A stretch of 13,830 nucleotides of DNA, taken from contig CAMYKJ010000015.1 in NCBI GenBank assembly GCA_947258945.1, positions 1-13,830 on the forward strand, written 5' to 3'. Positions 6,069 to 13,008 of the stretch are shown one piece after another. Both the position numbers and the translations under genes were made by a program. Numbering within the stretch: position 1 is the stretch's first letter; each line of letters begins with the position of its first letter. Source of the DNA: an uncultured Ectothiorhodospiraceae bacterium (GTDB lineage: Bacteria > Pseudomonadota > Gammaproteobacteria > UBA9214). The notes below the pieces were generated by a model. That model was given only the letters and a program-made list of their open reading frames with translations, had not been told where the DNA came from and made no database searches.

Positions 6069-7194
6069 GCTGAAGCTCATCCGGTATCGGGAACGATTCA
6101 GGCTGCCCGGGTGGCGGTTGCCCGGCCTTGCGCACCGCGCGCAGCTGGTAGACATAGGCCAGCAGTTGCGCAACAGCGACGTACAGGCCCGCAGGGATCT
6201 CTGCGCCTATCTCGGCATTGTGGTACAGGGCACGTGCCAGAGACGGCGCCTCGACGATCGTTACCTCATTGGCCACGGCAACCTTGCGGATCTGGCCGGC
6301 GATCAGGTCGACACCCATGGCGACCACGACCGGTGCGCCGCTGCCTTCCCTGTCATAGCGCAGCGCAACCGCGTAGTGCGTCGGGTTCGTTACGACCACG
6401 TCGGCCGTCGGGATATCCTGCATCATGCGCTGCTGTGCCATTTGCCGCTGAATGGCGCGTATGCGGCTCCTGGTTTCGGGATTGCCTTCCGTCTGCTTGC
6501 GCTCATCCTTGACCTGCTGCTTGGTCATCTTCAGCTTGTTCTTGTGATCCCAGATCTGGAACGGTACATCCACGGCCGCAATCAGGATCAGCACCGCACT
6601 CAGGCCGATAAACGACCAGCCGATTATCGAGGCCATATGCGCCAGCCCCTGCTTGACCGGTTCGGCGCCGAGCATGAACAGCTCTTCGGCCCGCTGGTAG
6701 AGCAGCAGCGTCGAGACCACGGCCACAACAGCGAATTTTGCAAACGCCTTGAGCGCCTCGACCGGCGCGCGACTCGAAAAGATCCTGCCAAAACCCTTGA
6801 TCGGATTCATCTTGCCGATGTTCGGGGCCAGCGTCTTGGGGCTCAATACCCAGCCTCCCAGGGCCATGGGTGCCAGCAGGGCTACCATAAAGAGCAGCAA
6901 CAGGAAGGGCGCAAACGTCAACAGCACCTCGGCCAGCACCTTGCCCATAAACGGTTGCAGGAACAGCGGATCGAACAGGCTGTCGCGGGGACGACTCAGT
7001 GACGTGGCCATTTGTCGCGAGAGTCCACCGGCAAGATTGCCGCCGAAAGCCAGCAGGCCTCCGGAGGCAGCAAGCAACAGCAACAGGGTATTCAGGTCAC
7101 GCGAGCGCGGGACCTGGCCCTTCTCCCGGGCCTCGCGCAGGCGTTTGGGGGTCGCCTGTTCTGTTCTATCCATGCCGTTCTGGTCTTCGGCCAT
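6061..7194 (-). CDS. flhB: FlhB, export-gate substrate-specificity switch
   Basis: A 377-residue protein of normal family length. FlhB is the membrane export-gate protein that switches secretion from rod-hook to filament subunits after it cleaves itself in the NPTH motif. That motif is present at residues 270-273 (VVVTNPTHYAVALRY), so autocleavage between Asn and Pro is expected. The N-terminus TEQATPKRLREAREKGQVPRS at 11-31 is a family hallmark, followed by four hydrophobic segments (about 34-52, 90-112, 152-166 and 190-210) and the basic linker DHKNKLKMTKQQVKDERKQ. The start lies three bases after the fliR stop, so translation is likely coupled. Confidence 0.97.
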   Translation of the reverse strand: MAEDQNGMDRTEQATPKRLREAREKGQVPRSRDLNTLLLLLAASGGLLAFGGNLAGGLSRQMATSLSRPRDSLFDPLFLQPFMGKVLAEVLLTFAPFLLLLFMVALLAPMALGGWVLSPKTLAPNIGKMNPIKGFGRIFSSRAPVEALKAFAKFAVVAVVSTLLLYQRAEELFMLGAEPVKQGLAHMASIIGWSFIGLSAVLILIAAVDVPFQIWDHKNKLKMTKQQVKDERKQTEGNPETRSRIRAIQRQMAQQRMMQDIPTADVVVTNPTHYAVALRYDREGSGAPVVVAMGVDLIAGQIRKVAVANEVTIVEAPSLARALYHNAEIGAEIPAGLYVAVAQLLAYVYQLRAVRKAGQPPPGQPESFPIPDELQHE

Positions 7195-7197
7195 GGT

Positions 7198-7980
7198 TCA
7201 GCCTCCCCCCAGCATGGTCTGTAACAGCAGGAAGGCGTCCTGCATCAGGTTCGACAGGTGCGGTGTCATGCCAGGCACGCTCAGCATAATAATGACGAAG
7301 CCGGTCAGCATCATGACCGGGAAACCGACACCGAAGATATTGAGTTGCGGTGCCGCACGACTCATGACGCCGAAGGCCAGGTTGACCAGCAGCAGCGAGG
7401 CCATCGCGGTCAGTGCGATTGCAACGGCACCGGCAAACATGCGCCCGCCCCAGCCCACCAGTGCCCAGATATCTGCCTGTGTCAGGCCAACCTCGCCGAC
7501 CGGCAGGCTCTGAAAGCTGTCAACCAGTATTTGCACGAGAATCAGATGACCGTTGAGGGCGAGGAACATCAGGGTGGCGAGCGTCAGGTAATACTGCGCA
7601 ACGACCGGCACCTGCACACCATTCTGCGGGTCGACGGCGTTGGCAAAACCCAGACCCATACTCATGGCGATGGACTGTGCGGCAATAACGATCGCGGAAA
7701 AGACCAGTTGCAGGGTAAAGCCCATGGCCAGCCCGATCAGGATCTGCTGGGCCGCCACCATCAGCCACTGTGCACTGAACAGCTCGATAACCGGCACATC
7801 CTGTACCACAATCGGTGCCATCATCAACGACATGACAAGGGCCAGCGCTGCCCGCACCTTGACTGGCACCATGCGCGCACCAAACACGGGCGCCGCAGCG
7901 AACATGGCGCCAATACGCAGGAACGGCCACAGGAATGCGACCATCCAGGTATTCAGTTCCATGCTGTTGATGGCAATCAT
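7198..7980 (-). CDS. fliR: FliR, export-gate membrane protein
   Basis: A 260-residue, highly hydrophobic protein with about six membrane segments. FliR joins FliP and FliQ in the helical export-gate core. Recognisable family stretches are FLWPFLRIGAMFAAAPVFG near the start, QLVFSAIVIAAQSIAMSMG in the middle, and AAPQLNIFGVGFPVMMLTG near the C-terminus. The first ATG at 7980 is kept, although its ribosome site is weak; an in-frame ATG at 7962 (MELNTWMVAFLW) is a fair alternative. The gene is 12 bases after fliQ and three bases before flhB. Confidence 0.95.
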   Translation of the reverse strand: MIAINSMELNTWMVAFLWPFLRIGAMFAAAPVFGARMVPVKVRAALALVMSLMMAPIVVQDVPVIELFSAQWLMVAAQQILIGLAMGFTLQLVFSAIVIAAQSIAMSMGLGFANAVDPQNGVQVPVVAQYYLTLATLMFLALNGHLILVQILVDSFQSLPVGEVGLTQADIWALVGWGGRMFAGAVAIALTAMASLLLVNLAFGVMSRAAPQLNIFGVGFPVMMLTGFVIIMLSVPGMTPHLSNLMQDAFLLLQTMLGGG

Positions 7981-7992
7981 GGTATACGCTCG

Positions 7993-8262
7993 TCAACCGA
8001 TCAGGAGTGGAATGTTTCCGATGAGACGGCGCGTGAAGTTGACCAACAGGTTCAGCATCCACGAGCCCGCTGTCATCAGCATAAATGCCATGATGGCGAG
8101 CTTGGGGATAAAGCTGAGTGTAGCCTCCTGGATCTGCGTGGCGGCCTGGAACATACCAACCAGCAGGCCCACGGTAAGTGCCGAGCCCAGTATTGGTGCC
8201 GCGATCAGCGCGGTAACCTTGATTGCTTCCTGGCCGATCAGGATTACACTCTCCGGTGTCAT
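7993..8262 (-). CDS. fliQ: FliQ, export-gate membrane protein
   Basis: An 89-residue protein, the standard FliQ length, with two membrane hairpin helices. It starts MTPESVILIGQEAIKVTALI, with the family-typical LLVGMFQAATQIQEATLSFI loop and the FTRRLIGNIPLLIG end. FliQ packs around the FliP-FliR core of the export gate. The ribosome site GGAGG lies eight bases before the ATG. A 64-base gap to fliP holds no other gene. Confidence 0.96.
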   Translation of the reverse strand: MTPESVILIGQEAIKVTALIAAPILGSALTVGLLVGMFQAATQIQEATLSFIPKLAIMAFMLMTAGSWMLNLLVNFTRRLIGNIPLLIG

Positions 8263-8326
8263 ATATAGCGCCTCCGTGCGTCAATTAATCAGGGCTGCAC
8301 ACCATTCCCGGTGCGCAAAGTGCGTC

Positions 8327-9076
8327 TCACACATAAAAACTCGACGCCAGAGTGCCGACGATCAGCGCCCAGCCGTCTACCAGCACGAACAACATGATCT
8401 TGAACGGCAGCGAGATGATCATGGGCGACAGCATCATCATGCCCATCGACATCAACACGCTGGCCACCACCAGATCGATAACCAGGAACGGAATCAGCAC
8501 CAGGAAGCCGATCTGGAAGGCGGTTTTGAGTTCGCTGGTGACGTAGGCGGGCACCAGCAGTGAAAACGGTACCGTATCACGCGACTCCAGTGATCCTTCC
8601 TCGACTTTCGCAATGTCGGCAAACATGCCCAGGTCAGTCTCGCGCGTCTGATCAAGCATGAAGCTGCGCAAGGGTGATGCGCTCTTCTGCAATGCCTCCC
8701 CGGGTGTAATGGTTTCATCCAGGTAGGGCTTGACGCCGTCGTTATAGATCTTGCCGAACACCGGCGACATCACGAACAGCGTCAGGAACAGTGACAGACC
8801 GATCAGAATCTGGTTGGACGGTGTCTGCGCCGTGCCCAGTGCCTGGCGCAGGATCGCCAGCACGATAATGATGCGGGTAAACGATGTCATCGAAATCAGC
8901 GCCGCCGGCAACAGCGACAGCGCAGTCATCATTGCCAGCACCTGGATACTCAGCGACCATGTCTCTCCGCCATTAACGCCCGGTGTCACCGTCACGGCGG
9001 CCATGCCCGGTGCGGCAGCCGCCTCCAGGGCAAACAGGGTGGACAGCAGCCCGACAAGTATCAGCAGGACTCTCAT
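8327..9076 (-). CDS. fliP: FliP, export-gate core protein
   Basis: A 249-residue protein of typical FliP length. Residues 1-22 ([20 protein letters not shown]) form the cleavable signal peptide usual for FliP. Conserved stretches follow: [40 protein letters not shown], a loop with [14 protein letters not shown], and the C-terminal helices [20 protein letters not shown] and [19 protein letters not shown]. FliP forms the pore ring with FliQ and FliR. The frame is open a further 93 codons upstream, but the start at 9076 is right because it gives the signal peptide and overlaps the fliO stop as ATGA, a clear coupling arrangement. Confidence 0.97.
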   Translation of the reverse strand: MRVLLILVGLLSTLFALEAAAAPGMAAVTVTPGVNGGETWSLSIQVLAMMTALSLLPAALISMTSFTRIIIVLAILRQALGTAQTPSNQILIGLSLFLTLFVMSPVFGKIYNDGVKPYLDETITPGEALQKSASPLRSFMLDQTRETDLGMFADIAKVEEGSLESRDTVPFSLLVPAYVTSELKTAFQIGFLVLIPFLVIDLVVASVLMSMGMMMLSPMIISLPFKIMLFVLVDGWALIVGTLASSFYV

Positions 9077-9525
9077 GACAGCTTCTCCCTGCCGATGACT
9101 TCGCGCAGGCGTGTGGCGAAGCTCTCCGTTGCTGCTGCTCCGTCCGTGATCGTTTGTACGGGTTGCTCCAGCACGTGCACCGCATTGACGCGTCCCGGCG
9201 CCACGCCCAGCAGGACCTGCTGGTCGCCGACCTGGACCAGCACCAGCCGCTCGCGGGTGCTGAGTGCAACGCCGTCGATGACACGCAGCGCGCCGCGTGC
9301 AGATGACTGCAGCCCGCCGGCACGCTTCAGCAACCAGGCAAGTCCCACGATGCACAGCACCACGATGCCGAGTCCTGCCAGGAACTGCAGCATGAAACCC
9401 CCGTCCAGGACCTCACCGGCCATGCCGATCGGTGATGCCGGTGCCTGTGCAGCGGCGGCCGGCAGTGCGGCTGCCAGCATTGCGATCCATGCTAACGGTT
9501 TGAGTTTTTCAGCGTGATTTGCCAT
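9073..9525 (-). CDS. fliO: FliO, export-gate assembly factor
   Basis: A 150-residue membrane protein that assists FliP ring assembly. It has an N-terminal hydrophobic signal-like segment ([19 protein letters not shown]) and one membrane helix near residues 44-66 ([23 protein letters not shown] as a whole). The cytoplasmic domain contains [20 protein letters not shown] and [18 protein letters not shown], the conserved FliO core. GGAAGGG lies six bases before the ATG. The stop overlaps the fliP start. FliO is the least conserved part of the gate; identity rests on these motifs and on its exact position. Confidence 0.92.
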   Translation of the reverse strand: MANHAEKLKPLAWIAMLAAALPAAAAQAPASPIGMAGEVLDGGFMLQFLAGLGIVVLCIVGLAWLLKRAGGLQSSARGALRVIDGVALSTRERLVLVQVGDQQVLLGVAPGRVNAVHVLEQPVQTITDGAAATESFATRLREVIGREKLS

Positions 9526-9557
9526 CCGTGGCCCTTCCGGTTGATGTTGCCGACTGC

Positions 9558-9971
9558 CTATTTAAGGGACTTGACACGTTCCGCCGGACTGATGACATCA
9601 CTCAGCCGGACACCGAACTTGTCGTTCACCACGACCACTTCGCCGCGCGCTACCAGGGTACCGTTGACGAGTACGTCGAGCGGCTCACCGGCCATCCGGT
9701 CGAGTTCCACGACGGAACCCTTGGCCAGCTGCAGCAGGTTCTCGATACTGATGCGGGAGCGTCCGATCTCCATTGACAGTGTCACCGGGATATCCAGGAT
9801 GACATCGAGACTGGTTTCACCCTGTGCCCCGGCACTACCCGCACTTTCACCCAGCTCGTCAAACGAGGCACGCTCGTAATTCTCACCGGGTGCGGCTGCG
9901 CCTTCCTGGTCAGCCGTGCCCTGCTCCTGTGCACCGTCATTCACATCCATTGTGTCTGTCTGCTCGCTCAT
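9558..9971 (-). CDS. fliN: FliN, flagellar motor switch protein
   Basis: A 137-residue C-ring protein. The first 55 or so residues are acidic and Gln/Gly-rich (MSEQTDTMDVNDGAQEQG), probably disordered. Residues about 58-137 form the SPOA domain: LDVILDIPVTLSMEIGRSRI, ENLLQLAKGSVVELDRMAGE, LDVLVNGTLVARGEVVVVND and KFGVRLSDVISPAERVKSL. AGGAG lies six bases upstream of the ATG. The undamaged fliM frame would have stopped three bases before this ATG; with the fliM duplication the stop now lies 62 bases away, which may loosen translational coupling. Confidence 0.97.
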   Translation of the reverse strand: MSEQTDTMDVNDGAQEQGTADQEGAAAPGENYERASFDELGESAGSAGAQGETSLDVILDIPVTLSMEIGRSRISIENLLQLAKGSVVELDRMAGEPLDVLVNGTLVARGEVVVVNDKFGVRLSDVISPAERVKSLK

Positions 9972-10033
9972 GAATCACTCCTGCTGTTGTTTCAACCTGG
10001 CTTTTTCCGCATCATCGATCGCGCCGGTCACTT

Positions 10034-11020
10034 TCACTGCATTTTGTTCCCGGTATACACCGAACTGGCCGGCAAACACACTGCATTTTGTTCCCGGTAT
10101 ACACCGAACTGGCCGGCAAACACTGGGACATCACCGACCTGCAGCATGGCCTGTTCCGGCTGGCAAACCGGGATGACGTCACCGCTCTGCAAACCCACCA
10201 CATCACGCAGTGTCAGGCGCGTGCGCGCTATGGTGGCGCGCAGGTCGACGTCCGCATCCTGGATATTCAACTGCAGTGCCTGCAGCCAGTCGCCCTGGTC
10301 CATTGATCTGTTCTTGCGCTGGCCGCCATCTAGCAGATCACGCACCGGCTCGATCATCGAGCCCGGCAGTGCGATATGGAATTCACCGCCGGATCCATCA
10401 AGCTCGATGCGGAAGCTCGATATCACCAGCATCTCGCGGGAACCGGCCAGCACCGAATACTGCGGGTCGGATTCGGACTTGATGTAACGCGGCGTTATCT
10501 GCATGACCGCTTCCCAGGCCCCGGCCAGATCCTGCAGCAGCTGGTTCAGCACCAGCTGGATGATGCGGCTCTCGGTCGGCGTGAAATCGCGGCCGATCAT
10601 CTGGTTCCGGTATTTGCCGGTACCGCCGAAATAGATATCCACAATGGCAAACACCATGGCCGGATCGAGCGCGACCAGTGCTTCACCCTGCAATGGCGGA
10701 ACCTCGATGAAATTCAGGCTGACGGGCAGGCCGAGACTGTGGATATAGTCGTTCGTACGGACCGTTTGCAGATCTTCCACCTCGATCTCGACCGGGCGCT
10801 GCAGCATCTGCTCGAAGCCTTCCTCCAGCAGACGGATGAAGTTCGTATTGATTTTTTCCAGCACCGGCAGCTGACCGCGAACAATATGGTCCTGGTCGGT
10901 CAGGTCATAGGGTATGACCTCGCCGGCAGGCGGCGGTGATTCGCCGCCGACCTCGCCCGAAGCGACACCGTCCATCAGGGCATCGACTTCTTCTTCGGAA
11001 AGTACTTCGTTCTCGCTCAT
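10034..11020 (-). CDS. fliM: FliM, flagellar motor switch protein with frameshifted C-terminus
   Basis: FliM binds phosphorylated CheY and forms the C-ring with FliG and FliN. The frame gives 328 residues. The CheY-binding N-terminus is present (LSEEEVDALMDGV, residues 7-19). So are the middle domain (IYFGGTGKYRNQMIGRDFTPTES, near 130-152 in parts) and most of the C-terminal SPOA domain (DADVDLRATIARTRLTLRDV, then LQSGDVIPVCQPEQAMLQVG). After YREQNAV (residue 314) a 44-bp tandem duplication shifts the frame and adds 14 unrelated residues, CLPASSVYTGNKMQ. Without the second copy the frame continues as KVTGAIDDAEKARLKQQQE and stops at 9975, giving 333 residues. The lost piece includes the probable last strand of the SPOA fold, so function may be reduced. 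The ribosome site is weak and starts five bases after fliL. Confidence 0.95.
   Translation of the reverse strand: MSENEVLSEEEVDALMDGVASGEVGGESPPPAGEVIPYDLTDQDHIVRGQLPVLEKINTNFIRLLEEGFEQMLQRPVEIEVEDLQTVRTNDYIHSLGLPVSLNFIEVPPLQGEALVALDPAMVFAIVDIYFGGTGKYRNQMIGRDFTPTESRIIQLVLNQLLQDLAGAWEAVMQITPRYIKSESDPQYSVLAGSREMLVISSFRIELDGSGGEFHIALPGSMIEPVRDLLDGGQRKNRSMDQGDWLQALQLNIQDADVDLRATIARTRLTLRDVVGLQSGDVIPVCQPEQAMLQVGDVPVFAGQFGVYREQNAVCLPASSVYTGNKMQ
10035..10123. repeat. 44-bp direct tandem duplication inside fliM
   Basis: Bases 10035-10078 are repeated exactly at 10079-10122, and the identity runs one base further (10079 equals 10123). Each unit begins CACTGCATTTTGTTCCCGGT. Forty-four is not a multiple of three, so the second copy moves the fliM reading frame. 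Each unit contains an imperfect hairpin around CGGTATACACCG. Perfect identity of the copies means the event is very recent, is maintained by slippage, or is an assembly error. Confidence 0.98.
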
Positions 11021-11025
11021 GTGCG

Positions 11026-11505
11026 TTACTGCATCACGAAGTTGGAAAAATAGACCGCCTCGACACCCGGACTACCGGTCAGCTCTTCCAGGGTATCGCG
11101 GATTGTTTTCAGTATTTCAGCGCGCAACTTTTCCTTGCCTTCCGGCGGGAGCAGGTCGTCTTCTGTCTTGGCGCTGAACAGCATGATGATGGCATCACGC
11201 ACGGCGGGCATATGCAGCTTGAGCGCCTCGATGACGTCGTCGTCGCGCACCATGACCTCGAGGGACGCCTTGACGAAGCGCACCGTCTTGGGGTTCTGGA
11301 AGGCAATGACGAAGTCCGGATCGAGACCGTGATAGATTGGCGGATCGAGATCGACTTCGCTGGTCTCGCCGCTACCTTCACCGGTTGCGGCCTCACCCTC
11401 CACCATTGCCTGGTCAGAGGAGCCGCCGAGGAAGAAGAAGGCCGCGCCGCCGGCGAGTGCCAGCAGCAGCACCGCGGCCACACCCATAATGACGATCTTG
11501 TTCAT
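11026..11505 (-). CDS. fliL: FliL, flagellar basal-body/stator-associated protein
   Basis: A 159-residue single-pass inner-membrane protein; FliL forms a ring around the stator units and affects torque and motility. The membrane helix is residues about 4-27 (IVIMGVAAVLLLALAGGAAF), followed by a Gly/Glu/Ser linker and the periplasmic FliL domain (DPDFVIAFQNPKTVRFVKAS, then LEELTGSPGVEAVYFSNFVMQ). The ATG at 11503-11505 is chosen because GGGA lies eight bases upstream; a TTG two codons earlier would sit directly on that site. It is the first gene of the operon, about 81 bases after the predicted sigma-54 start point. Confidence 0.95.
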   Translation of the reverse strand: MNKIVIMGVAAVLLLALAGGAAFFFLGGSSDQAMVEGEAATGEGSGETSEVDLDPPIYHGLDPDFVIAFQNPKTVRFVKASLEVMVRDDDVIEALKLHMPAVRDAIIMLFSAKTEDDLLPPEGKEKLRAEILKTIRDTLEELTGSPGVEAVYFSNFVMQ

Positions 11506-11596
11506 AAGCAATCCCGCTTGCGTAGTTCAGTTTCATCCATGAAACCGGCTGCTGACTGTCCGTTGGTGAGAAGCAGCTGGCGCCTGGCACAGCTGA

Positions 11597-11612
11597 TGCA
11601 ATTGCTATGCCA
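11597..11612 (-). promoter_or_regulatory. sigma-54 (RpoN) promoter of the fliL operon
   Basis: On the minus strand the site reads TGGCATAGCAATTGCA, against the sigma-54 consensus TGGCAC(G)-N4-TTGC(A/T). Both invariant doublets, GG at -24 and GC at -12, are present with the required 12-base spacing. The predicted start is near 11586, about 81 bases before fliL. FleQ-type activators drive this gene set through sigma-54 in Pseudomonas and Vibrio, so the location fits. Confidence 0.8.
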
Positions 11613-11824
11613 CAAATGTCAGCGATATAAATATAATTAAAACAGTCGGTTAAAATTGCAGTAAATCATCGCGCCGGAATTGTGGCGCAGCCTTGGCCGG
11701 GGGTGGCAAGCCATTGCCGGGATTCCGGCAGGCTGCGGAAAGATTTTGCAGGGCAACTGTTCCGGAGTGGTCCCGGTTCCGGCCAACACCGGGGAACAAC
11801 ACCGTTCAGGGATGCCGGATCTGT

Positions 11825-11910
11825 CGTCATTGCGAACGCAGCGAAGCAATCTTTCAAATTCATATCAATTGCTTGGAGATTGCTTCGTCACTGCGTTGCT
11901 CGCCATGACG
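11825..11910. repeat. imperfect inverted-repeat element (GTCATTGCGA...AGCAATCT type)
   Basis: The left arm at 11825-11852 (CGTCATTGCGAACGCAGCGA, then AGCAATCT) faces a right arm at 11877-11910 (AGATTGCTTCGTCACTGCGT, then TGCTCGCCATGACG) across a 24-base spacer. The inner nine bases, AAGCAATCT and AGATTGCTT, pair perfectly; the outer parts pair with a few bulges. I recall sequences of this kind as dispersed intergenic repeats in many bacteria; only this one copy is visible here. It lies between the two divergent promoters. Confidence 0.65.
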
Positions 11911-11978
11911 GGACCCATGATTTGACCGATGGTTTCGCGGAGATCATCGGGTGGGAATTGTCCCCGCACAAAACCGGA

Positions 11979-11994
11979 TGGCATGTGTCTTGCT
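11979..11994 (+). promoter_or_regulatory. sigma-54 (RpoN) promoter of the plus-strand operon
   Basis: The plus strand reads TGGCATGTGTCTTGCT followed by TTATTAAA. It matches the sigma-54 consensus TGGCACG-N4-TTGCW at all but one listed position, with GG and GC spaced 12 bases apart. The predicted start near 12005 gives a leader of about 27 bases before the ATG at 12032. This ties the downstream pair to the same sigma factor as the flagellar operon. Confidence 0.75.
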
Positions 11995-12031
11995 TTATTA
12001 AATACCGATAACAGCAACTATTTTCAGGGAC

Positions 12032-12982
12032 ATGAAAATCTACCAGGCTTACATGGACGTGCAGCAACGGGAGTTCATCTGCAAGGACGCGATCCCGTAC
12101 GATGCCTCGGCCAACAGTGCTCCCGGTACCCGCGAGTACGATCTGTTTAAACAGCTCCATGCCGGAACGGCCAGTCGGGACAGTCGTGAACCGTGGGGGC
12201 TCGTGTCCTGGAAATTCGAGCACAAGTCCCCCGTCGATTTCGCCGGGTTCCATGACTTCTGCCAGGCGGCGTTCGCCAACGGTGCCGACTGCGCCTTCAT
12301 CAATCCCATGATCGGCAACGAGGCCGTGTATGCAAACGTCTGGGAACAGGGCATTCACTGTGGACATACCGGTATCGAGAAGGTGGCCTATTTCCTCGAG
12401 GAGCACCTGGGCATCCGCGTCGCCTCGGTCAGCGACGTCAACACGTTTGCCTTCTGCAATTATTTCGTAGCTAACAACCGTTTCTGGGAACGCTATTTCA
12501 GCTTTATCGATCAGGCCCTGCAGCTGCTGGATACGGAAGCGGAACGCGGCACGGAGGTCGGGCAGCTATACAGCGGCAGCGGTCAGTACGAACGCGACGC
12601 AACTGCATCCATGCGCATTTTCGTCATCGAGCGGTTGTTCTCGTCACTCCTGCTGCAGCACGACGGCCTCACGGTAGCTGCCCGGCTACCCTCCGCTATG
12701 GAATTTGAGCGCAAATTCGGCGTCAACCTGGGTCGGATACTGTGGAATTTTTCCCGTCTCAAGCAGCGCGCCGTCGAAACCGACGATCTGTCGCTGTACA
12801 ACATCTGGGACAGGCAACGTGCAACGCTGCTGGCCGACAGGGAAATACAGACTGTCTGGAAACTGGACGACCCGTTCACCTATACGCTCACGCACGAGTA
12901 CCGGGAATTCGATGACATGTGCAATGAACTGTTTGATGAATCCGGCGATACACCGGGCCGCGTGATGCCAGGGTGCGCATGA
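12032..12982 (+). CDS. protein of unknown function, possibly in glycan or surface modification
   Basis: A 316-residue soluble protein with no signal peptide or membrane helix. I cannot assign a named family. The N-terminal half has an ordered pattern: MKIYQAYMDVQQREFI at the start, WGLVSWKFEHKSPVDFAGF near 55-73, ADCAFINPMIGNEAVYANVW near 85-104, and EQGIHCGHTGIEKVAYFL near 105-122. This recalls an uncharacterised family that I associate with glycosyltransferase clusters, but that is an impression, not a search result. The C-terminal half is helical and charged. The ATG is preceded by AGGGA only one base away, which is close for a ribosome site, yet the N-terminus fits. It is followed 26 bases later by a sulfotransferase gene, so the two likely form one operon under the sigma-54 promoter. 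Confidence 0.75.
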   Translation: MKIYQAYMDVQQREFICKDAIPYDASANSAPGTREYDLFKQLHAGTASRDSREPWGLVSWKFEHKSPVDFAGFHDFCQAAFANGADCAFINPMIGNEAVYANVWEQGIHCGHTGIEKVAYFLEEHLGIRVASVSDVNTFAFCNYFVANNRFWERYFSFIDQALQLLDTEAERGTEVGQLYSGSGQYERDATASMRIFVIERLFSSLLLQHDGLTVAARLPSAMEFERKFGVNLGRILWNFSRLKQRAVETDDLSLYNIWDRQRATLLADREIQTVWKLDDPFTYTLTHEYREFDDMCNELFDESGDTPGRVMPGCA

Positions 12983-13008
12983 ACCACACAAAACCATGAC
13001 GGAGTAAG

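Larger units (their letters stand above)
11506..12031. other. divergent intergenic region between fliL and the plus-strand operon
   Basis: A 526-base stretch without a credible gene. From left to right it holds: a TTTCAT-CC-ATGAAA palindrome (11531-11544); the minus-strand sigma-54 promoter (11597-11612); an AT-rich block (about 11625-11660), upstream of that promoter and suited to DNA bending or activator binding; a GCCGG-GATT-CCGGC hairpin (11716-11729); the long inverted repeat at 11825-11910; and the plus-strand sigma-54 promoter (11979-11994). Within the AT-rich block, GTCGGTTAAAATTGC (11644-11658) loosely resembles a FleQ site, but with one extra base. Confidence 0.6.

Noticed and set aside
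5194..7002. Very long plus-strand open frame (602 codons) opposite flhA and flhB
   Set aside because: The predicted protein is unusually rich in His, Gln, Arg and Asp and matches no family, as expected for the mirror of GC-rich coding DNA. flhA and flhB on the other strand are unmistakable.
7258..8563. Long plus-strand open frames opposite fliR, fliQ and fliP
   Set aside because: They are shadows of well-conserved membrane-protein genes on the minus strand and have no recognisable domain or ribosome site.
8327..9355. fliP extended upstream to a 342-codon frame
   Set aside because: The extra 93 residues are the fliO gene read out of frame. The start at 9076 gives a signal peptide and the ATGA overlap with fliO.
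11585..11600. A second sigma-54-like site on the plus strand, TGGCACAGCTGATGCA, overlapping the minus-strand promoter
   Set aside because: The -24 part is good but the -12 part is ATGCA rather than TTGCA. It is more than 400 bases from the next plus-strand gene, which has a better site at 11979-11994.
11660..12010. Short open frames on both strands in the fliL upstream gap
   Set aside because: They run through palindromes and the inverted-repeat element, lack ribosome sites and show no protein-like pattern.
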